Of a stretch of 64,000 nucleotides of DNA, positions 34,238 to 44,154 are shown piece by piece; the first letter of the stretch is position 1, and each line of letters starts with the position of its first letter. Location: assembly GCF_000964405.1 (NCBI RefSeq), contig NZ_BANE01000050.1, forward strand, positions 50,671 through 114,670, read 5' to 3'. The notes beneath the pieces were generated by a model, which saw only the letters and a list, made by a program, of their open reading frames with translations, was not told the DNA's origin and ran no database searches. Source of the stretch: Novacetimonas hansenii JCM 7643. Lineage in GTDB: Bacteria; Pseudomonadota; Alphaproteobacteria; Acetobacterales; Acetobacteraceae. The position numbers and the translations under genes were made by a program.

Positions 34238-36589
34238 ATGATCTGGAAGCATGTGAAATATCTGTACCTGCCCTTGTCCCCGATCATCATGCTGGCCCTG
34301 TCCACCCAGCATTTCGCGCATGCCGCATCCGCCCCGCACAAGAAGGCGGAAGAACATACCGCCCCGAAAAACACTGCCACACACAGGGTCATTCATGCAG
34401 GTGCCAATGCCACGGCGGCACCGGAAAAGATCAGCGTTGTGGGATCAGGTTCGACCCGCCAGATGCAGTCGCTCTCCCGCCGTGACCTGCAATATCTTGT
34501 GCCAGGCACCACGCCACTCAAAGCCGTGGGGAATATGCCTGGCGTACAGTTCAGTTCATCCGATCCGCTGGGCATCGACCTGTGGTCACAAAGCTTCTAC
34601 ATGCATGGTTTTACCAGCGACCAGCTTGGTTTTACCGTCGATGGTATAGCTCTGGGCGGCCAAGGATATGAATCCCATGATGGCGTGCCCGTCAACCGCG
34701 TCATCAGCAACGAAAACATTTCCCATACGGACGTGTCACAAGGCGCCGGTGGGCTTGATACCCCGTCCACCAGCAACCTTGGGGGCACCGTACGTTTTTA
34801 CAGCGACGACCCAAGCGACAAGATGGGGGGCAAGGTTTCGCAGACATTCGGCAGCTATAATGCATTCCGTACTTTCGCACGGTTTGACAGCGGCAAGCTG
34901 AATAAAAGCGGGACGAAGTTCTATATGTCCTATGACCGTCGCGCCGAGGATAAATGGCTGGGTGGGGATTCACAGTTTCAGCAGATGGTGAATACCAAGT
35001 TGGTACAGCCGATTAACGACCACACAACCTTCAAGGCCTATTTCGACTGGTCCAGCGAGGCCGCGGCTTCCTATCTGGACAATTCACTCGAAATGCTGAA
35101 CAAGGTTGGATACGATTCAGATTATTACTATCCGAACTACGGCGCGGCACTGAATGCCGCCAACGGTAACTATCCCTCCAAATATCAGGGCCTGTCTGAT
35201 CCGAAGAATGCGGCCTATTACCGCGGCATCGAAACCAGTTCCTATTACGTGGGCGGCATGAGCCTGGACAGCAAGCTCACTACGAACCTGGAATCCAAGA
35301 CCACCTTCTACGGTGTTGGCAAGCGTTACGATGCGTGGTGGACCTCGCCCTATGTCAGTTCACCCAGCGGCGCACCGCTGGCGGCACAGGACCAGGCCAT
35401 GAGTTCACGCAGGCTGGGGTTCCAGACCGACCTTATCTACCATTTTCGGCATCATACCTTTGATGCGGGCTTCTGGTACGAGAACTCCACCTACAACCCG
35501 GAAATGGATTACTTCAACGAACCCAATTCCGCCAATGGTACGCCTTATAACGAAGTCGCCCACAAGGGTGAGCCGTTCATGATCGGATATGGCGAGGCAT
35601 TCAACACGAATACCTATGTCTTTCACCTGCAGGATACCTATAAAATCCTACCTAACCTGACCCTGCATGCAGGTTTCCGCACCATGGTCGTCAATGCAAG
35701 CGATCGCGTGACCCATAACGACATACGTTACACGAACAGCACGCAGATTCCGGCCGGTTCACTTACGGCAGAAGCCGCCGCACTGCCACAGTTCAGCGGC
35801 AACTGGCGTTTCGCACCCCATAATGAATTCTATTTCGATATATCCAAGAACATGCAGGCCTATCCGGAAGGGGGCTATAACATGTTCTCGCCGTGGGGCG
35901 CTAAAACGCAGTCCGATTTCAATGCACTCAAGAAAAACCTTCGCCCTGAAACCGACTGGGTATATGAAATCGGTTACCGGCTGCAGACCCGTCGCGTTAT
36001 CGGCCTGCTGAATCTGTATCATACCGACTTTTCAAACCGTCAGCAGTCAATTTCCGTAGGGCCGTTGGTTACTGCCCACTCGCTGTTCGAAAATGTCGGC
36101 AGCGTCAATATGAATGGTGTTGATGCCAGCGTGACCTTCATTCCGGTACGCCATCTGTCGATCTATAACAGCATCAGCTACAACAGTTCCAAATTTGAAA
36201 ATAATCTGACTTCGGGCGGTGTCCTGTATCATCTCAAGAACAAGCAGGAACCCAACTATGCTCATCTGATGTACAAGAACTCCCTGAAATACTCGATCAA
36301 GGGGATCAACATTCACTTCGATACCCTGTTCATGGGCAAAAGATACCTCAGCTATACCAATGATTCCCGCGTTCCATCCTACTGGCTGGAGAATTTCGGT
36401 GTCAGTTACACCCTGCATGATGTGTCGGTTGCCAAGAACCTCAAGTTCGACTTTAACATCTATAACATTACCAATGAACGCTATATCTCCAACATGGGTA
36501 GTGGAGGCAATCCGCTTTCGGGTGATTACAACAGCCTGCAGGTTGGCGCGCCCCGGTCCTTTTATGGCACCATAAGCGCGGATTTCTGA
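34238..36589 (+). CDS. TonB-dependent receptor linked to the nicotinate genes
   Basis: Outer-membrane active transporter of 783 residues: signal peptide (about 1-29, ending AHAAS), a short His/Ala-rich linker, plug domain (about 75-200, with VGNMPGVQFSSSDPLG, SFYMHGFTSDQLGFTVDGI and GAGGLDTPST) and a barrel ending with the terminal aromatic ISADF. It diverges from nicC. In P. putida the outer-membrane step in the nic cluster is the NicP porin of the OprD family; here a TonB-driven receptor takes that position, so it may import nicotinate, a conjugate of it or another pyridine. The link is positional. Confidence 0.87.
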   Translation: MIWKHVKYLYLPLSPIIMLALSTQHFAHAASAPHKKAEEHTAPKNTATHRVIHAGANATAAPEKISVVGSGSTRQMQSLSRRDLQYLVPGTTPLKAVGNMPGVQFSSSDPLGIDLWSQSFYMHGFTSDQLGFTVDGIALGGQGYESHDGVPVNRVISNENISHTDVSQGAGGLDTPSTSNLGGTVRFYSDDPSDKMGGKVSQTFGSYNAFRTFARFDSGKLNKSGTKFYMSYDRRAEDKWLGGDSQFQQMVNTKLVQPINDHTTFKAYFDWSSEAAASYLDNSLEMLNKVGYDSDYYYPNYGAALNAANGNYPSKYQGLSDPKNAAYYRGIETSSYYVGGMSLDSKLTTNLESKTTFYGVGKRYDAWWTSPYVSSPSGAPLAAQDQAMSSRRLGFQTDLIYHFRHHTFDAGFWYENSTYNPEMDYFNEPNSANGTPYNEVAHKGEPFMIGYGEAFNTNTYVFHLQDTYKILPNLTLHAGFRTMVVNASDRVTHNDIRYTNSTQIPAGSLTAEAAALPQFSGNWRFAPHNEFYFDISKNMQAYPEGGYNMFSPWGAKTQSDFNALKKNLRPETDWVYEIGYRLQTRRVIGLLNLYHTDFSNRQQSISVGPLVTAHSLFENVGSVNMNGVDASVTFIPVRHLSIYNSISYNSSKFENNLTSGGVLYHLKNKQEPNYAHLMYKNSLKYSIKGINIHFDTLFMGKRYLSYTNDSRVPSYWLENFGVSYTLHDVSVAKNLKFDFNIYNITNERYISNMGSGGNPLSGDYNSLQVGAPRSFYGTISADF

Positions 36590-36619
36590 TCTGTTTGCGT
36601 AAAGCTGACTGGGAAGATG

Positions 36620-36695
36620 ACTTACGGGTTGTCTTCCTGGTTACCGGCTTGAGTATCCGCTCCCACTGGTCATCGCGTAAACCGTATCGCCGCAT
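36620..36695 (-). mobile_element. IS5-family transposase, N-terminal remnant
   Basis: A minus-strand segment from 36695 reads MRRYGLRDDQWERI, the standard start of IS5/IS1031-type transposases, then continues only a few codons as LKPVTRKTTRKSS before the resemblance ends. No catalytic domain remains. It lies just after the receptor gene and marks the boundary between the nicotinate and the amide blocks, suggesting that insertion elements helped assemble them. Confidence 0.7.
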
Positions 36696-36800
36696 CCGTC
36701 TGTCTCCCCCAAAAACCGGGAAAACAGTCAGCACACCCAGCCACAAAGTACACCCCTCACGTGCCACACTCAGGGCTTAACTGACGACACGCCGTAGGCC

Positions 36801-38054
36801 TCATGCAGGGTCGAAATGTTCATCCGCCGCCATAATCGCGCGCATCAGCACGTTTGCGCCGGCCACGATATCCTCCGGTTCGGCGTATTCCGCCTCATTG
36901 TGGCTCAACCCATCACGACAGGGAATAAAGATCATCGCAGTCGGACAGATCCGGGCCATATAGGCCGCATCATGTCCCGCGCCGGAAATGATGTCGCGAT
37001 GGCTCAGCCCCGCCTTTGCCGCCGCATCACGCACTATGCCGATGCAGGCGGGGTCAAACGGCACGGAAGGCGAGGCCCAGCTTTCCTTGATCAACAGGTC
37101 GATGCCCGCTCCGCATGCAATCTCATCCGCCCGGGCACGAAAGTCGGCTTCCATCCTGTCTATCACCGCATCGTCGGGGTGGCGCAGGTCCAGCGTCATG
37201 CGCACTTCACCCGGCACCACATTGCGACTGCCCGGACGTGCGTCGATGATGCCGATGGTTGTCTTGGCATCGGGCCCGTGCGCCGCCGCCACATCCGCCG
37301 CCAGCACCATCAGGCGGGCCGCTGCCAGCAGAGCATCGCGGCGCAGATCCATGGGCGTGGTACCGGCATGGGCCTCCTGACCGGTCAGGGTCACGTCAAA
37401 CCACCGCATGCCCTGCACGCCTGTCACGACGCCGATGGTTTTGCCTTCATTCTCCAGCACCGGTCCCTGCTCGATATGCAGTTCGAAATAGGCGGCAAGC
37501 GGGTGCGCGCCACAGGGTTCATCGCCCCTGTAGCCAATCGCCTGCAGGGCATCACCCAGACGGACCCCATCACGATCAGTCAGGGCGTAAGCCTGCTCCA
37601 GCGTGAAAACACCGGCAAAAACGCCCGATGCCGTCATGGCCGGGGCAAAACGTGCCCCTTCCTCATTGGTCCAGTTGGCCAGTTCAATTGAATGGCGAGG
37701 CACATATCCCGCCGCCCGGAAGGCACGCAATACCGCCAGCCCCCCGAGCACGCCATAAATGCCATCATACCGGCCGCCCGTGGGCTGGGTGTCGAGGTGG
37801 CTGCCCATCATCAGTGGCGGAAGGGTGGGATCACTCCCCTCCAGCCGCAGGAACTGGCTGCCCATTGTGTCTATCGTAATGGAACACCCAAGCGCCTCAC
37901 CATGCGTGGCCAGCCAGTCACGGACAAGGCGGTCCTCCGCCGACAGGGCCAGCCGGCGGATACCGCCCCGTGGGGTCGCGCCAAAACGGGATGTGAAGGC
38001 AATGTCCTCGTTCAGGCGGGGACCATCAATCGTGATATTTGCATTCTTGTGCAT
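36801..38054 (-). CDS. M20-family amidohydrolase (N-carbamoylase/allantoate amidohydrolase type)
   Basis: Metal-dependent hydrolase of 417 residues in the peptidase M20D/hydantoinase-carbamoylase family, which splits N-carbamoyl amino acids, allantoate or related ureido or amide acids. Metal-site residues are seen in MMGSHLDTQPTGGRYDG (His and Asp, about residues 84-98), NEEGARF (Glu pair near 129), a His in YFELHIEQGPVLE (near 193) and a distal His in SHNEAEY (near 385). It is the last leftward gene of the amide block, 83 bases after the kinase. The precise substrate is unknown. Confidence 0.87.
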   Translation of the reverse strand: MHKNANITIDGPRLNEDIAFTSRFGATPRGGIRRLALSAEDRLVRDWLATHGEALGCSITIDTMGSQFLRLEGSDPTLPPLMMGSHLDTQPTGGRYDGIYGVLGGLAVLRAFRAAGYVPRHSIELANWTNEEGARFAPAMTASGVFAGVFTLEQAYALTDRDGVRLGDALQAIGYRGDEPCGAHPLAAYFELHIEQGPVLENEGKTIGVVTGVQGMRWFDVTLTGQEAHAGTTPMDLRRDALLAAARLMVLAADVAAAHGPDAKTTIGIIDARPGSRNVVPGEVRMTLDLRHPDDAVIDRMEADFRARADEIACGAGIDLLIKESWASPSVPFDPACIGIVRDAAAKAGLSHRDIISGAGHDAAYMARICPTAMIFIPCRDGLSHNEAEYAEPEDIVAGANVLMRAIMAADEHFDPA

Positions 38055-38136
38055 CTGACTAACCTTTTTTCATGGTCCTGTGCTGATGCGCGGCTCATGG
38101 CCGGCCGTATCATATCAGCCCGTATATCCCTTGCGG

Positions 38137-39207
38137 TTAAGCGGCTGCGAAGGTCAGCATCCTGTCGCGCAGGGTGTCCTGCAGGGCTTCCAGCCGGGAC
38201 AGGCCCTGCCAGGCGATGGCCTGGTTACGCGTGATGTATTCGGTATCGGCGGGATTGCGGCTGGCCCGCCATGAACTGATGCCCAGCGACATGACCAGCC
38301 GCGCCCCCATCATGGCGGGCAGGCACGCCAGTTCCGCCCGTGTGAGCGCAACGGTCTGGCAATAGCCGGAAAGAATGGCCATGAACTGCTCCAGCGGCTG
38401 CGTGCCACTCCCCATCATGTACGATGCGGCAATTGCAAGGTCCTGCACGCGCGGGGCGCGTATCACATCGCCAAAGTCGATCACGCCCTCGATGACCTGA
38501 TCGCTACACAGGATATTATGCACATTGAAGTCGTTATGGATCACCTGCGCTGGCAGCGTCGCCATGACAGGCTGCACCTGCTGTTCAAATGCCGTCAGTG
38601 CCCCGCTGGCCAGCGCCCTTTGCGCCCCGGTGGGGAAATAGCGGATGAAATTGCGCATATAGGCCGCATTGCGCAAATTCCATAAAAGCGCATGGGACTG
38701 GGCCGGGTGGTCAAAGCCCGCCAGGGCCTGGTCCAGCCGCCCCAGCATACCCCCGATGGAGGTGCATAACGGCACTGTGGCCGGCCGGTTGCCCAAGGGC
38801 GTGCCGGGCAGGAATGTCACCATCCGCACGATCCGCCCTTCACCCGCACCATCGCGCCATACGGCCTGCGGCACGGATGGGGCCAGCAGTTCCGGCACGA
38901 CCAGCGTCGGGTCTTTCACCCTGAGGTAGCGCAGGACACTGTCCTGCAGGTCAAGCATTTCCGGCTGTTCGGCACAGTGGGCAATTTTCAGCACGTAATC
39001 GCCGCCCTGCGTGGTACGAAGGCGGAAATTTCTGTCGCGCTCTCCCGGCAGACGTGACACCACGCCGGTCATGCCAAACATGTCATGCGCGATCCGGGTT
39101 GCGTCCTCCACCGATACGGACCGCGATGGCTGTTCAAGCAGGATCAGCGCCGTTTCAAAATCGGCCCCGGTTTTTCCCATGCCGGTAGAAGAGACAGGCA
39201 CGCCCAT
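38137..39207 (-). CDS. APH-fold small-molecule kinase (hydroxylysine/choline kinase-like)
   Basis: Phosphotransferase of about 356 residues with the aminoglycoside-phosphotransferase fold. Seen: a nucleotide loop with GERDRNFRL and the Lys of GDYVLKIAH (near residue 74), the catalytic HNDFNVHNIL (Brenner motif, near residue 216) and the Mg-binding GVIDFGDVI (near 234). Layout and length recall hydroxylysine kinase (AGPHD1) and the N-terminal kinase part of fused kinase-transaminase proteins. ATG at 39207 follows AGGGGG at a good distance; a GTG at 39225 would overlap the aldehyde dehydrogenase stop. A phospho-lyase-like class III enzyme lies in the same block (53349-54563), which suggests a phosphorylated amino alcohol as intermediate. 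Confidence 0.75.
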   Translation of the reverse strand: MGVPVSSTGMGKTGADFETALILLEQPSRSVSVEDATRIAHDMFGMTGVVSRLPGERDRNFRLRTTQGGDYVLKIAHCAEQPEMLDLQDSVLRYLRVKDPTLVVPELLAPSVPQAVWRDGAGEGRIVRMVTFLPGTPLGNRPATVPLCTSIGGMLGRLDQALAGFDHPAQSHALLWNLRNAAYMRNFIRYFPTGAQRALASGALTAFEQQVQPVMATLPAQVIHNDFNVHNILCSDQVIEGVIDFGDVIRAPRVQDLAIAASYMMGSGTQPLEQFMAILSGYCQTVALTRAELACLPAMMGARLVMSLGISSWRASRNPADTEYITRNQAIAWQGLSRLEALQDTLRDRMLTFAAA

Positions 39208-39221
39208 CGGATGCCCCCTGT

Positions 39222-40667
39222 TCACATATAATCCATTGATGTCACCATACGGGTATCAAGATAGGCGTCGAGTGCCTCCGACCCGCCTTCCGAGCCATAA
39301 CCGGAATCCCCGATCCCGCCAAAGGGAATTTCCGGCAGGGACAGGCCTATATGGTTGATGGTCAGCATGCCCGTGCGCACCGTATCACGCAGGCGACCCG
39401 CAACCGCACCCGAACCGGTAAAGGCATAGGCCGCAAGCCCGTATGGCAGGCGATTGGCCTCGGCAATGGCGTCCTCCAGCGTATCAAAGGAACAGAGCAG
39501 CGAGATCGGACCAAAGGGCTCCTCGTTCATGATGCGCATATCGGCCGTCACCCCCGTCAGCACGGTAGGGGCATAGAAATAACCCGGCATTGCAAGGCGG
39601 GTGCCGCCGGTTTCCACCCTTGCGCCGCTGTCGCGCGCCTCATCGACCAGGGCCTCGATTGCCTCCAGCCGCCGCTGGCTGACCACGGGCCCCATCTGCG
39701 TGCCGGGACACTGGCCATTGCCCACCACCAGCGCCTGCATGCGCGCGACATAGGCGGAGCGGAATGCCTCAAAGACCCCCTTTTCGATCAGGAACCGCGT
39801 GGGGGAGACACAGACCTGCCCGGCATTGCGGATCTTGGCTTCGGCAAGGAGGGAGACGGCACGCGTGATATCGGCATCCGCCGTGACAATGACCGGGCCA
39901 TGGCCGCCGAGTTCCATGGTCACCCGCTTCATGTGCGCGCCGGCAAGGGAGGCCAGGATCTTGCCCACCGCCGTTGACCCCGTGAACGTGACCTTGCGGA
40001 TGATGTCATCGGCAATCAGTGTTTCCGAAATTTCGGCGGGCGTGCCGTATACCAGCCCGATCACCCCGGCGGGCACGCCCGCATCGGCAAAGGCGCGGAT
40101 CAGCATCGCGGGTGAGGCCGGGGTTTCCTCCGGGGCCTTGACGATGATGGAACACCCCGTGGCAAGGGCCGCGCTGACCTTGCGCACGACCTGGTTTACC
40201 GGAAAATTCCACGGGCAGAATGCGGCAACCGGGCCAACCGGCGTGCGGATGACAGACTGCGTGACCCCCATGAACCGCGCCGGTACGAGGCGCCCGTAAG
40301 CGCGCCGCCCCTCTTCCGCCATCCAGTCGATAATATCGGCGGCAGCGGCCATCTCGGCACGCGCCTCCGCCATGGGCTTGCCCTGTTCGAGCGACATGTA
40401 GCCTGCCGCCTCTTCCGCACGTTCACGCAGCAGCACGGCGGCCCGGCGCATGATCTGGTAGCGCTGGAAGGCGGGCGTGGCGCTCCATACGGCAAAGCCG
40501 CGCCGTGCCGCCGCCAGCGCCTGCGCCAGCTCGCGCTGCCCCGCATGGGCAACCGTGCCGATCACCTGTGCGGTCGCGGGGTTGATTACGTCAAGCGTCC
40601 GCCCATCGCTGGCCGCCTGCCACTGGCCACCAATAAACAACAGGGTATCGGGATAGGACATCATCAT
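39222..40667 (-). CDS. NAD(P)-dependent semialdehyde dehydrogenase (succinate-semialdehyde type)
   Basis: Aldehyde dehydrogenase of about 481 residues, closest in pattern to GabD-like succinate-semialdehyde dehydrogenases: [48 protein letters not shown] (about residue 230), the general base Glu in MELGGHGP (near 253) and the catalytic Cys in [13 protein letters not shown] (near 286). It oxidises an aldehyde, probably one bearing a carboxyl group, to the acid. The start at 40667 has a weak GAGAAAC site; in-frame ATGs follow at 40664 and 40661. It lies between an amidase and the kinase in one leftward series. Confidence 0.88.
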   Translation of the reverse strand: MMMSYPDTLLFIGGQWQAASDGRTLDVINPATAQVIGTVAHAGQRELAQALAAARRGFAVWSATPAFQRYQIMRRAAVLLRERAEEAAGYMSLEQGKPMAEARAEMAAAADIIDWMAEEGRRAYGRLVPARFMGVTQSVIRTPVGPVAAFCPWNFPVNQVVRKVSAALATGCSIIVKAPEETPASPAMLIRAFADAGVPAGVIGLVYGTPAEISETLIADDIIRKVTFTGSTAVGKILASLAGAHMKRVTMELGGHGPVIVTADADITRAVSLLAEAKIRNAGQVCVSPTRFLIEKGVFEAFRSAYVARMQALVVGNGQCPGTQMGPVVSQRRLEAIEALVDEARDSGARVETGGTRLAMPGYFYAPTVLTGVTADMRIMNEEPFGPISLLCSFDTLEDAIAEANRLPYGLAAYAFTGSGAVAGRLRDTVRTGMLTINHIGLSLPEIPFGGIGDSGYGSEGGSEALDAYLDTRMVTSMDYM

Positions 40668-40762
40668 GTTTCTCTTGCGGAAGTATCGACACAGGCGTGG
40701 CAGGGGCACCGCACCACAAGGGACGCGACCGCAGCACCCGTGGCACTGCGGCCGCGTGCGGA

Positions 40763-42193
40763 TCAGCCTTTGCGCATGGCCCTGTCGCAGACAGCCGACG
40801 GGTCGGGGCGGGCCTCCGCCAGCAGGGCTTCAAGCGTCATGCTCAGGCGCAGCACGCCGATATCATCATTGATACGCCCCCCGATCTGGATGCCCACCGG
40901 CAGGCCACAGGAAGAATATCCTGCCGGCAGCGACGAGGCGGGCTGGCCCGTCATGTTGTACAGCAGGGAGAACCCGGCCCATTCCAGCCAGTCCGGCCAG
41001 CTGTCATCAGGCACCGTAAGCCCCGCCCTGAGCGGCAGGATGGAAACGGTGGGCGAGATGACGAAGTCAACCGTTGCATGCTGGCGGGCGCATTCCTGGC
41101 GGTAGGTCAGCCGCGCCATCATCGCATCAACGTAATCCCCGGTGGGAATATGCGCGCCATGATCGCCCCAGCCACGGAATTCGGGGTCGAGCAGGTCACG
41201 CTCGGCCGGGCTCAGGCGGCGCTGGGACTGCCATGCTCCCACCTGCCACAAGGTGCGATAGGTCGGGCGCCAGTCCTCCATGGGGGCCAGCGGCACCAGC
41301 ACGGCCCCTGCGTCCTCGATACGCGCGATGGCGGCACGATAGACCGCCGCCACTTCCGGATCGACCTTCATGAAGCCGAAATCTTCCGTTACCCCGATCC
41401 GCACTCCTGCCAGTGGCAGTGGCGCCACCGGAAAATCAGAGGCCGGGAGCGGGTCGGTGGTAAAGGGGTCCATCGGGTGGCGCCCTTCAATAACCGAGAA
41501 CATCAGGCCAGCATCCGCCACAGTGCGGGTCATCGGGCCAAAATGCGCCATGTCGGAATAATGCGGACCAATGGGGTACATCGGCACCCGGCCAAAGGTT
41601 GCCTTAAATCCGAATATGCCGCTGAAACTGGCCGGAACACGGATGGAGCCGCCGCCATCGCTGCCCAGCGCCAGCGGGCCACAGCCGGCGCTGATGGAGG
41701 CTCCGGCTCCACCACTGCTGCCGCCGGGCGTATGATCGGTATTGTGCGGGTTGCGGGTGATGCCGGTCAGCGGGCTGTCAGTGACCGCCTTCCACCCCCC
41801 TTCGCAGGTGGTGGTGGAGGCGAACAGCACGGCACCCGCCCCGCGCAGACGCCCGACAGAGGGGGAATCCTGTGTTGCGGGCGGATTATGTTCGGCAAGG
41901 CGCGACCCACGGGCAAAGCGCCAGCCTTTCACCATGGCTGTATCCTTGACGGAAACCGGCACGCCTTCCAGCGCGCGTGTGGGCAGGCCAGCCATCCAGC
42001 TCCGCTCGGCCGCGACGGCGGTGGCGAGGGCGCGCTCGGGGTCAAGGCTGCAAAACGCATTCAGCACCGGCTGCACCGCCTCGCACCGGGCAATGACGTC
42101 GCGGATCACCTCTACGGGTGAAAGTTTCCGTGCTGCATACAGAGACAGAAGCTCAACAGCCGATAGTTCACATAATTCAGTCATGGAAATCAT
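40763..42193 (-). CDS. Amidase (amidase-signature family), copy 1
   Basis: Amidase-signature hydrolase of about 476 residues using a Ser-cisSer-Lys triad. Lys is in [10 protein letters not shown] (near residue 77), the cis-Ser in [14 protein letters not shown] (near 151) and the nucleophile in [14 protein letters not shown] (near 175). It converts an amide to acid plus amine or ammonia. The start at 42193 is chosen over the in-frame ATG at 42184; both are plausible. It is separated by about 240 bases from a second amidase of different sequence, so the two probably act on different amides or have diverged in range. Confidence 0.87.
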   Translation of the reverse strand: MISMTELCELSAVELLSLYAARKLSPVEVIRDVIARCEAVQPVLNAFCSLDPERALATAVAAERSWMAGLPTRALEGVPVSVKDTAMVKGWRFARGSRLAEHNPPATQDSPSVGRLRGAGAVLFASTTTCEGGWKAVTDSPLTGITRNPHNTDHTPGGSSGGAGASISAGCGPLALGSDGGGSIRVPASFSGIFGFKATFGRVPMYPIGPHYSDMAHFGPMTRTVADAGLMFSVIEGRHPMDPFTTDPLPASDFPVAPLPLAGVRIGVTEDFGFMKVDPEVAAVYRAAIARIEDAGAVLVPLAPMEDWRPTYRTLWQVGAWQSQRRLSPAERDLLDPEFRGWGDHGAHIPTGDYVDAMMARLTYRQECARQHATVDFVISPTVSILPLRAGLTVPDDSWPDWLEWAGFSLLYNMTGQPASSLPAGYSSCGLPVGIQIGGRINDDIGVLRLSMTLEALLAEARPDPSAVCDRAMRKG

Positions 42194-42433
42194 CTCTGCT
42201 TCTTGATGTGCCCCAAAACGGAGCACGTACACCGGGGGCGATCACCATGCGCACCGCCACGGACCGGCCAGACAAACACGGATATGGAAAAAATTACTTC
42301 ACCCCGGGAACGGGACATCTGACACACGAGACCACGCAGCGAGGTCATTGCGACATCGTTTCATACCGATGCGCCAGATCATGCGGATTTGTGAAATGGC
42401 ATGGGCATATCATCATGTTTTCTCCCTATGTAT

Positions 42434-43846
42434 TCACGACAGTTTCAGGTCGGGCCGCACCGCGCTCCATGGTCTGGCCTCTTCCCATGCGGCGCAGGCC
42501 TGCAGCACGCCCAGATCATCAAAACGGCGGCCGACAACCTGCAGGCCCACGGGCAAATTGTCCGCGCCAAAGCCACACGGAATGCTGGCCGCCGGATTGC
42601 CCGCCCAGTTGAAGGGATAGGAAAACTCCGCCCAGCCCAGCCAGTCCCAGTCGTGTCGCGGCCATGTATCGGGCTGGAGCTGCGTGGCGGGGAATGCCGC
42701 CACACTGGCCGCGGGCGTGAGCAGGAAGTCCCATTGGGTAAAGAATTCATGGATCTCGACCGCATAGGCAAAACGCTTCTCACGCGCGAGTGTGAATTCC
42801 TGCATCGTGCGGCCCTGCGTCTCCCTGATCATCGCCACCAGGCCGGGGTCCATCAGCGGTTCCCACTCCGACAGGAGCGTGCATTTTGCGCTATAGGTGG
42901 CAGGCCAGAAAAAACGCGCCAGTTCCGGCCCTTTCGGCCCCCAGGCCGGAGTAACTTCCTCCACCGTGGCGCCCATGCCCTCAAACACACTGACCGCCGC
43001 CGCAACGGCCGCAGCCACATCAGGATCGACACGGGCATGGCCAAGGTCGGGACTGTAGGCAATCCGGCGTCCTTTGAGCGGGGCGGACAACATCGTCGAA
43101 TAGGGCAGCGGCGCGGCCTCAAGGGAGGTATAATCCCACGGATGCGGGCCACTCATGGCCTCGAGCATCAGGGCCGCATCCTTTACCGTACGCGTCAGCG
43201 GCCCCATATGCGTTGCAAGGTCATTGTTGCTGATGGGCCAGTTCGGTATCCGGCCATGGGTCGGTTTCATGCCAAACACCCCGCAGAAATGCGCGGGCAT
43301 GCGGATGGAACCAGCCCCGTCGCCACCCTGATGCAGGGGACCATACCCGGCTGCAGCCGCAGCCCCCGCCCCGGCTGATGAGGCACCGGCGTTATAGCCC
43401 GCCTTCCACGGGTTGCTGGTCACGCCGGTAAGCGGGCTCTGGCTGACCCCTTTCCAGCCGAATTCCGGCACGGTGGTCTTTCCCAGCATGACTGCCCCGG
43501 CCTCATGCAGGCGCGTGACGCACGGGGCATCGACGGTGGGCACATTATCCTTGCGCGACCATGAACCATAGCGGGTCGGGATGTTCGCGGTTTCCTGAAG
43601 GTCCTTGATCGTCACCGGCACGCCTTCAAGCCTGCGGTTCATGCCCGCCCGGTAGGCTGCCTCCGCCCGGCGGGCGCTGTCCATGGCGTGCCTGGCGGTC
43701 ACCTCGACCATGGCGTTGATCTTCGGTTCCGTGGCTTCAATATGGCGCAGGACTGCCGCCACCACCTCAACGGGAGAAAGACGGCTACGCTCATAATGCA
43801 CCATCAGCTCCGCGGCGGACATGAAGCCGATTTCCTCGTCAGACAT
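42434..43846 (-). CDS. Amidase (amidase-signature family), copy 2
   Basis: Second amidase-signature enzyme, 470 residues. Triad positions: Lys in TIKDLQETAN (near residue 80), cis-Ser in GASSAGAGAAAAAGYG (where most relatives read GGSSGGA), and nucleophile Ser in GDGAGSIRMPAHF. The Gly-to-Ala changes around both Ser residues differ from copy 1 and may affect the oxyanion loop. The protein is related to copy 1 along its length but clearly diverged. It lies 60 bases downstream of the DUF3311 gene. Confidence 0.87.
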   Translation of the reverse strand: MSDEEIGFMSAAELMVHYERSRLSPVEVVAAVLRHIEATEPKINAMVEVTARHAMDSARRAEAAYRAGMNRRLEGVPVTIKDLQETANIPTRYGSWSRKDNVPTVDAPCVTRLHEAGAVMLGKTTVPEFGWKGVSQSPLTGVTSNPWKAGYNAGASSAGAGAAAAAGYGPLHQGGDGAGSIRMPAHFCGVFGMKPTHGRIPNWPISNNDLATHMGPLTRTVKDAALMLEAMSGPHPWDYTSLEAAPLPYSTMLSAPLKGRRIAYSPDLGHARVDPDVAAAVAAAVSVFEGMGATVEEVTPAWGPKGPELARFFWPATYSAKCTLLSEWEPLMDPGLVAMIRETQGRTMQEFTLAREKRFAYAVEIHEFFTQWDFLLTPAASVAAFPATQLQPDTWPRHDWDWLGWAEFSYPFNWAGNPAASIPCGFGADNLPVGLQVVGRRFDDLGVLQACAAWEEARPWSAVRPDLKLS

Positions 43847-43906
43847 TGCTTATTTTTCCCACCTTGTGCAGCAGGGACATTGTCCGCCACATGGGGTCAT
43901 GTTCCG

Positions 43907-44110
43907 TCATTCCGGGTAGTGCCTGCGGTCGAACATGACCCAGCACAGGCCAAGGCAACCCGATGTGAGCAGGAACCATGCGAATATCCAGACCATGAAG
44001 AAAGGTAGTCCCGCCACTTCAATCCTGACCTTGTCAATCATGGGAAAAAGCAGGTCGATCATGACCATGGGAATGACAAGTCCAATAACAAAGCTGCTTT
44101 TTGAAGGCAT
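43907..44110 (-). CDS. DUF3311 small membrane protein
   Basis: A 67-residue protein with two hydrophobic helices (about residues 7-24 and 33-57), matching the DUF3311 family: a Pro-Met-Ile-Asp segment after helix 1, GLPFFMVW at the start of helix 2. Such proteins usually lie immediately upstream of a sodium:solute symporter gene and may be an accessory subunit. Here the nearest symporter of that type is at 51765-53219, on the other side of the LysR gene and in the opposite direction. ATG at 44110 is used; a longer frame to 44233 overlaps the receptor gene. Confidence 0.7.
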   Translation of the reverse strand: MPSKSSFVIGLVIPMVMIDLLFPMIDKVRIEVAGLPFFMVWIFAWFLLTSGCLGLCWVMFDRRHYPE

Positions 44111-44154
44111 CGGAAGCTCGCTTTCATGTAAAGGGAGGCCAGATGCGCGCGGTA

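Noticed and set aside
40697..42121. A 474-codon open frame on the plus strand
   Set aside because: It is antisense to amidase copy 1 and has no recognisable domain.
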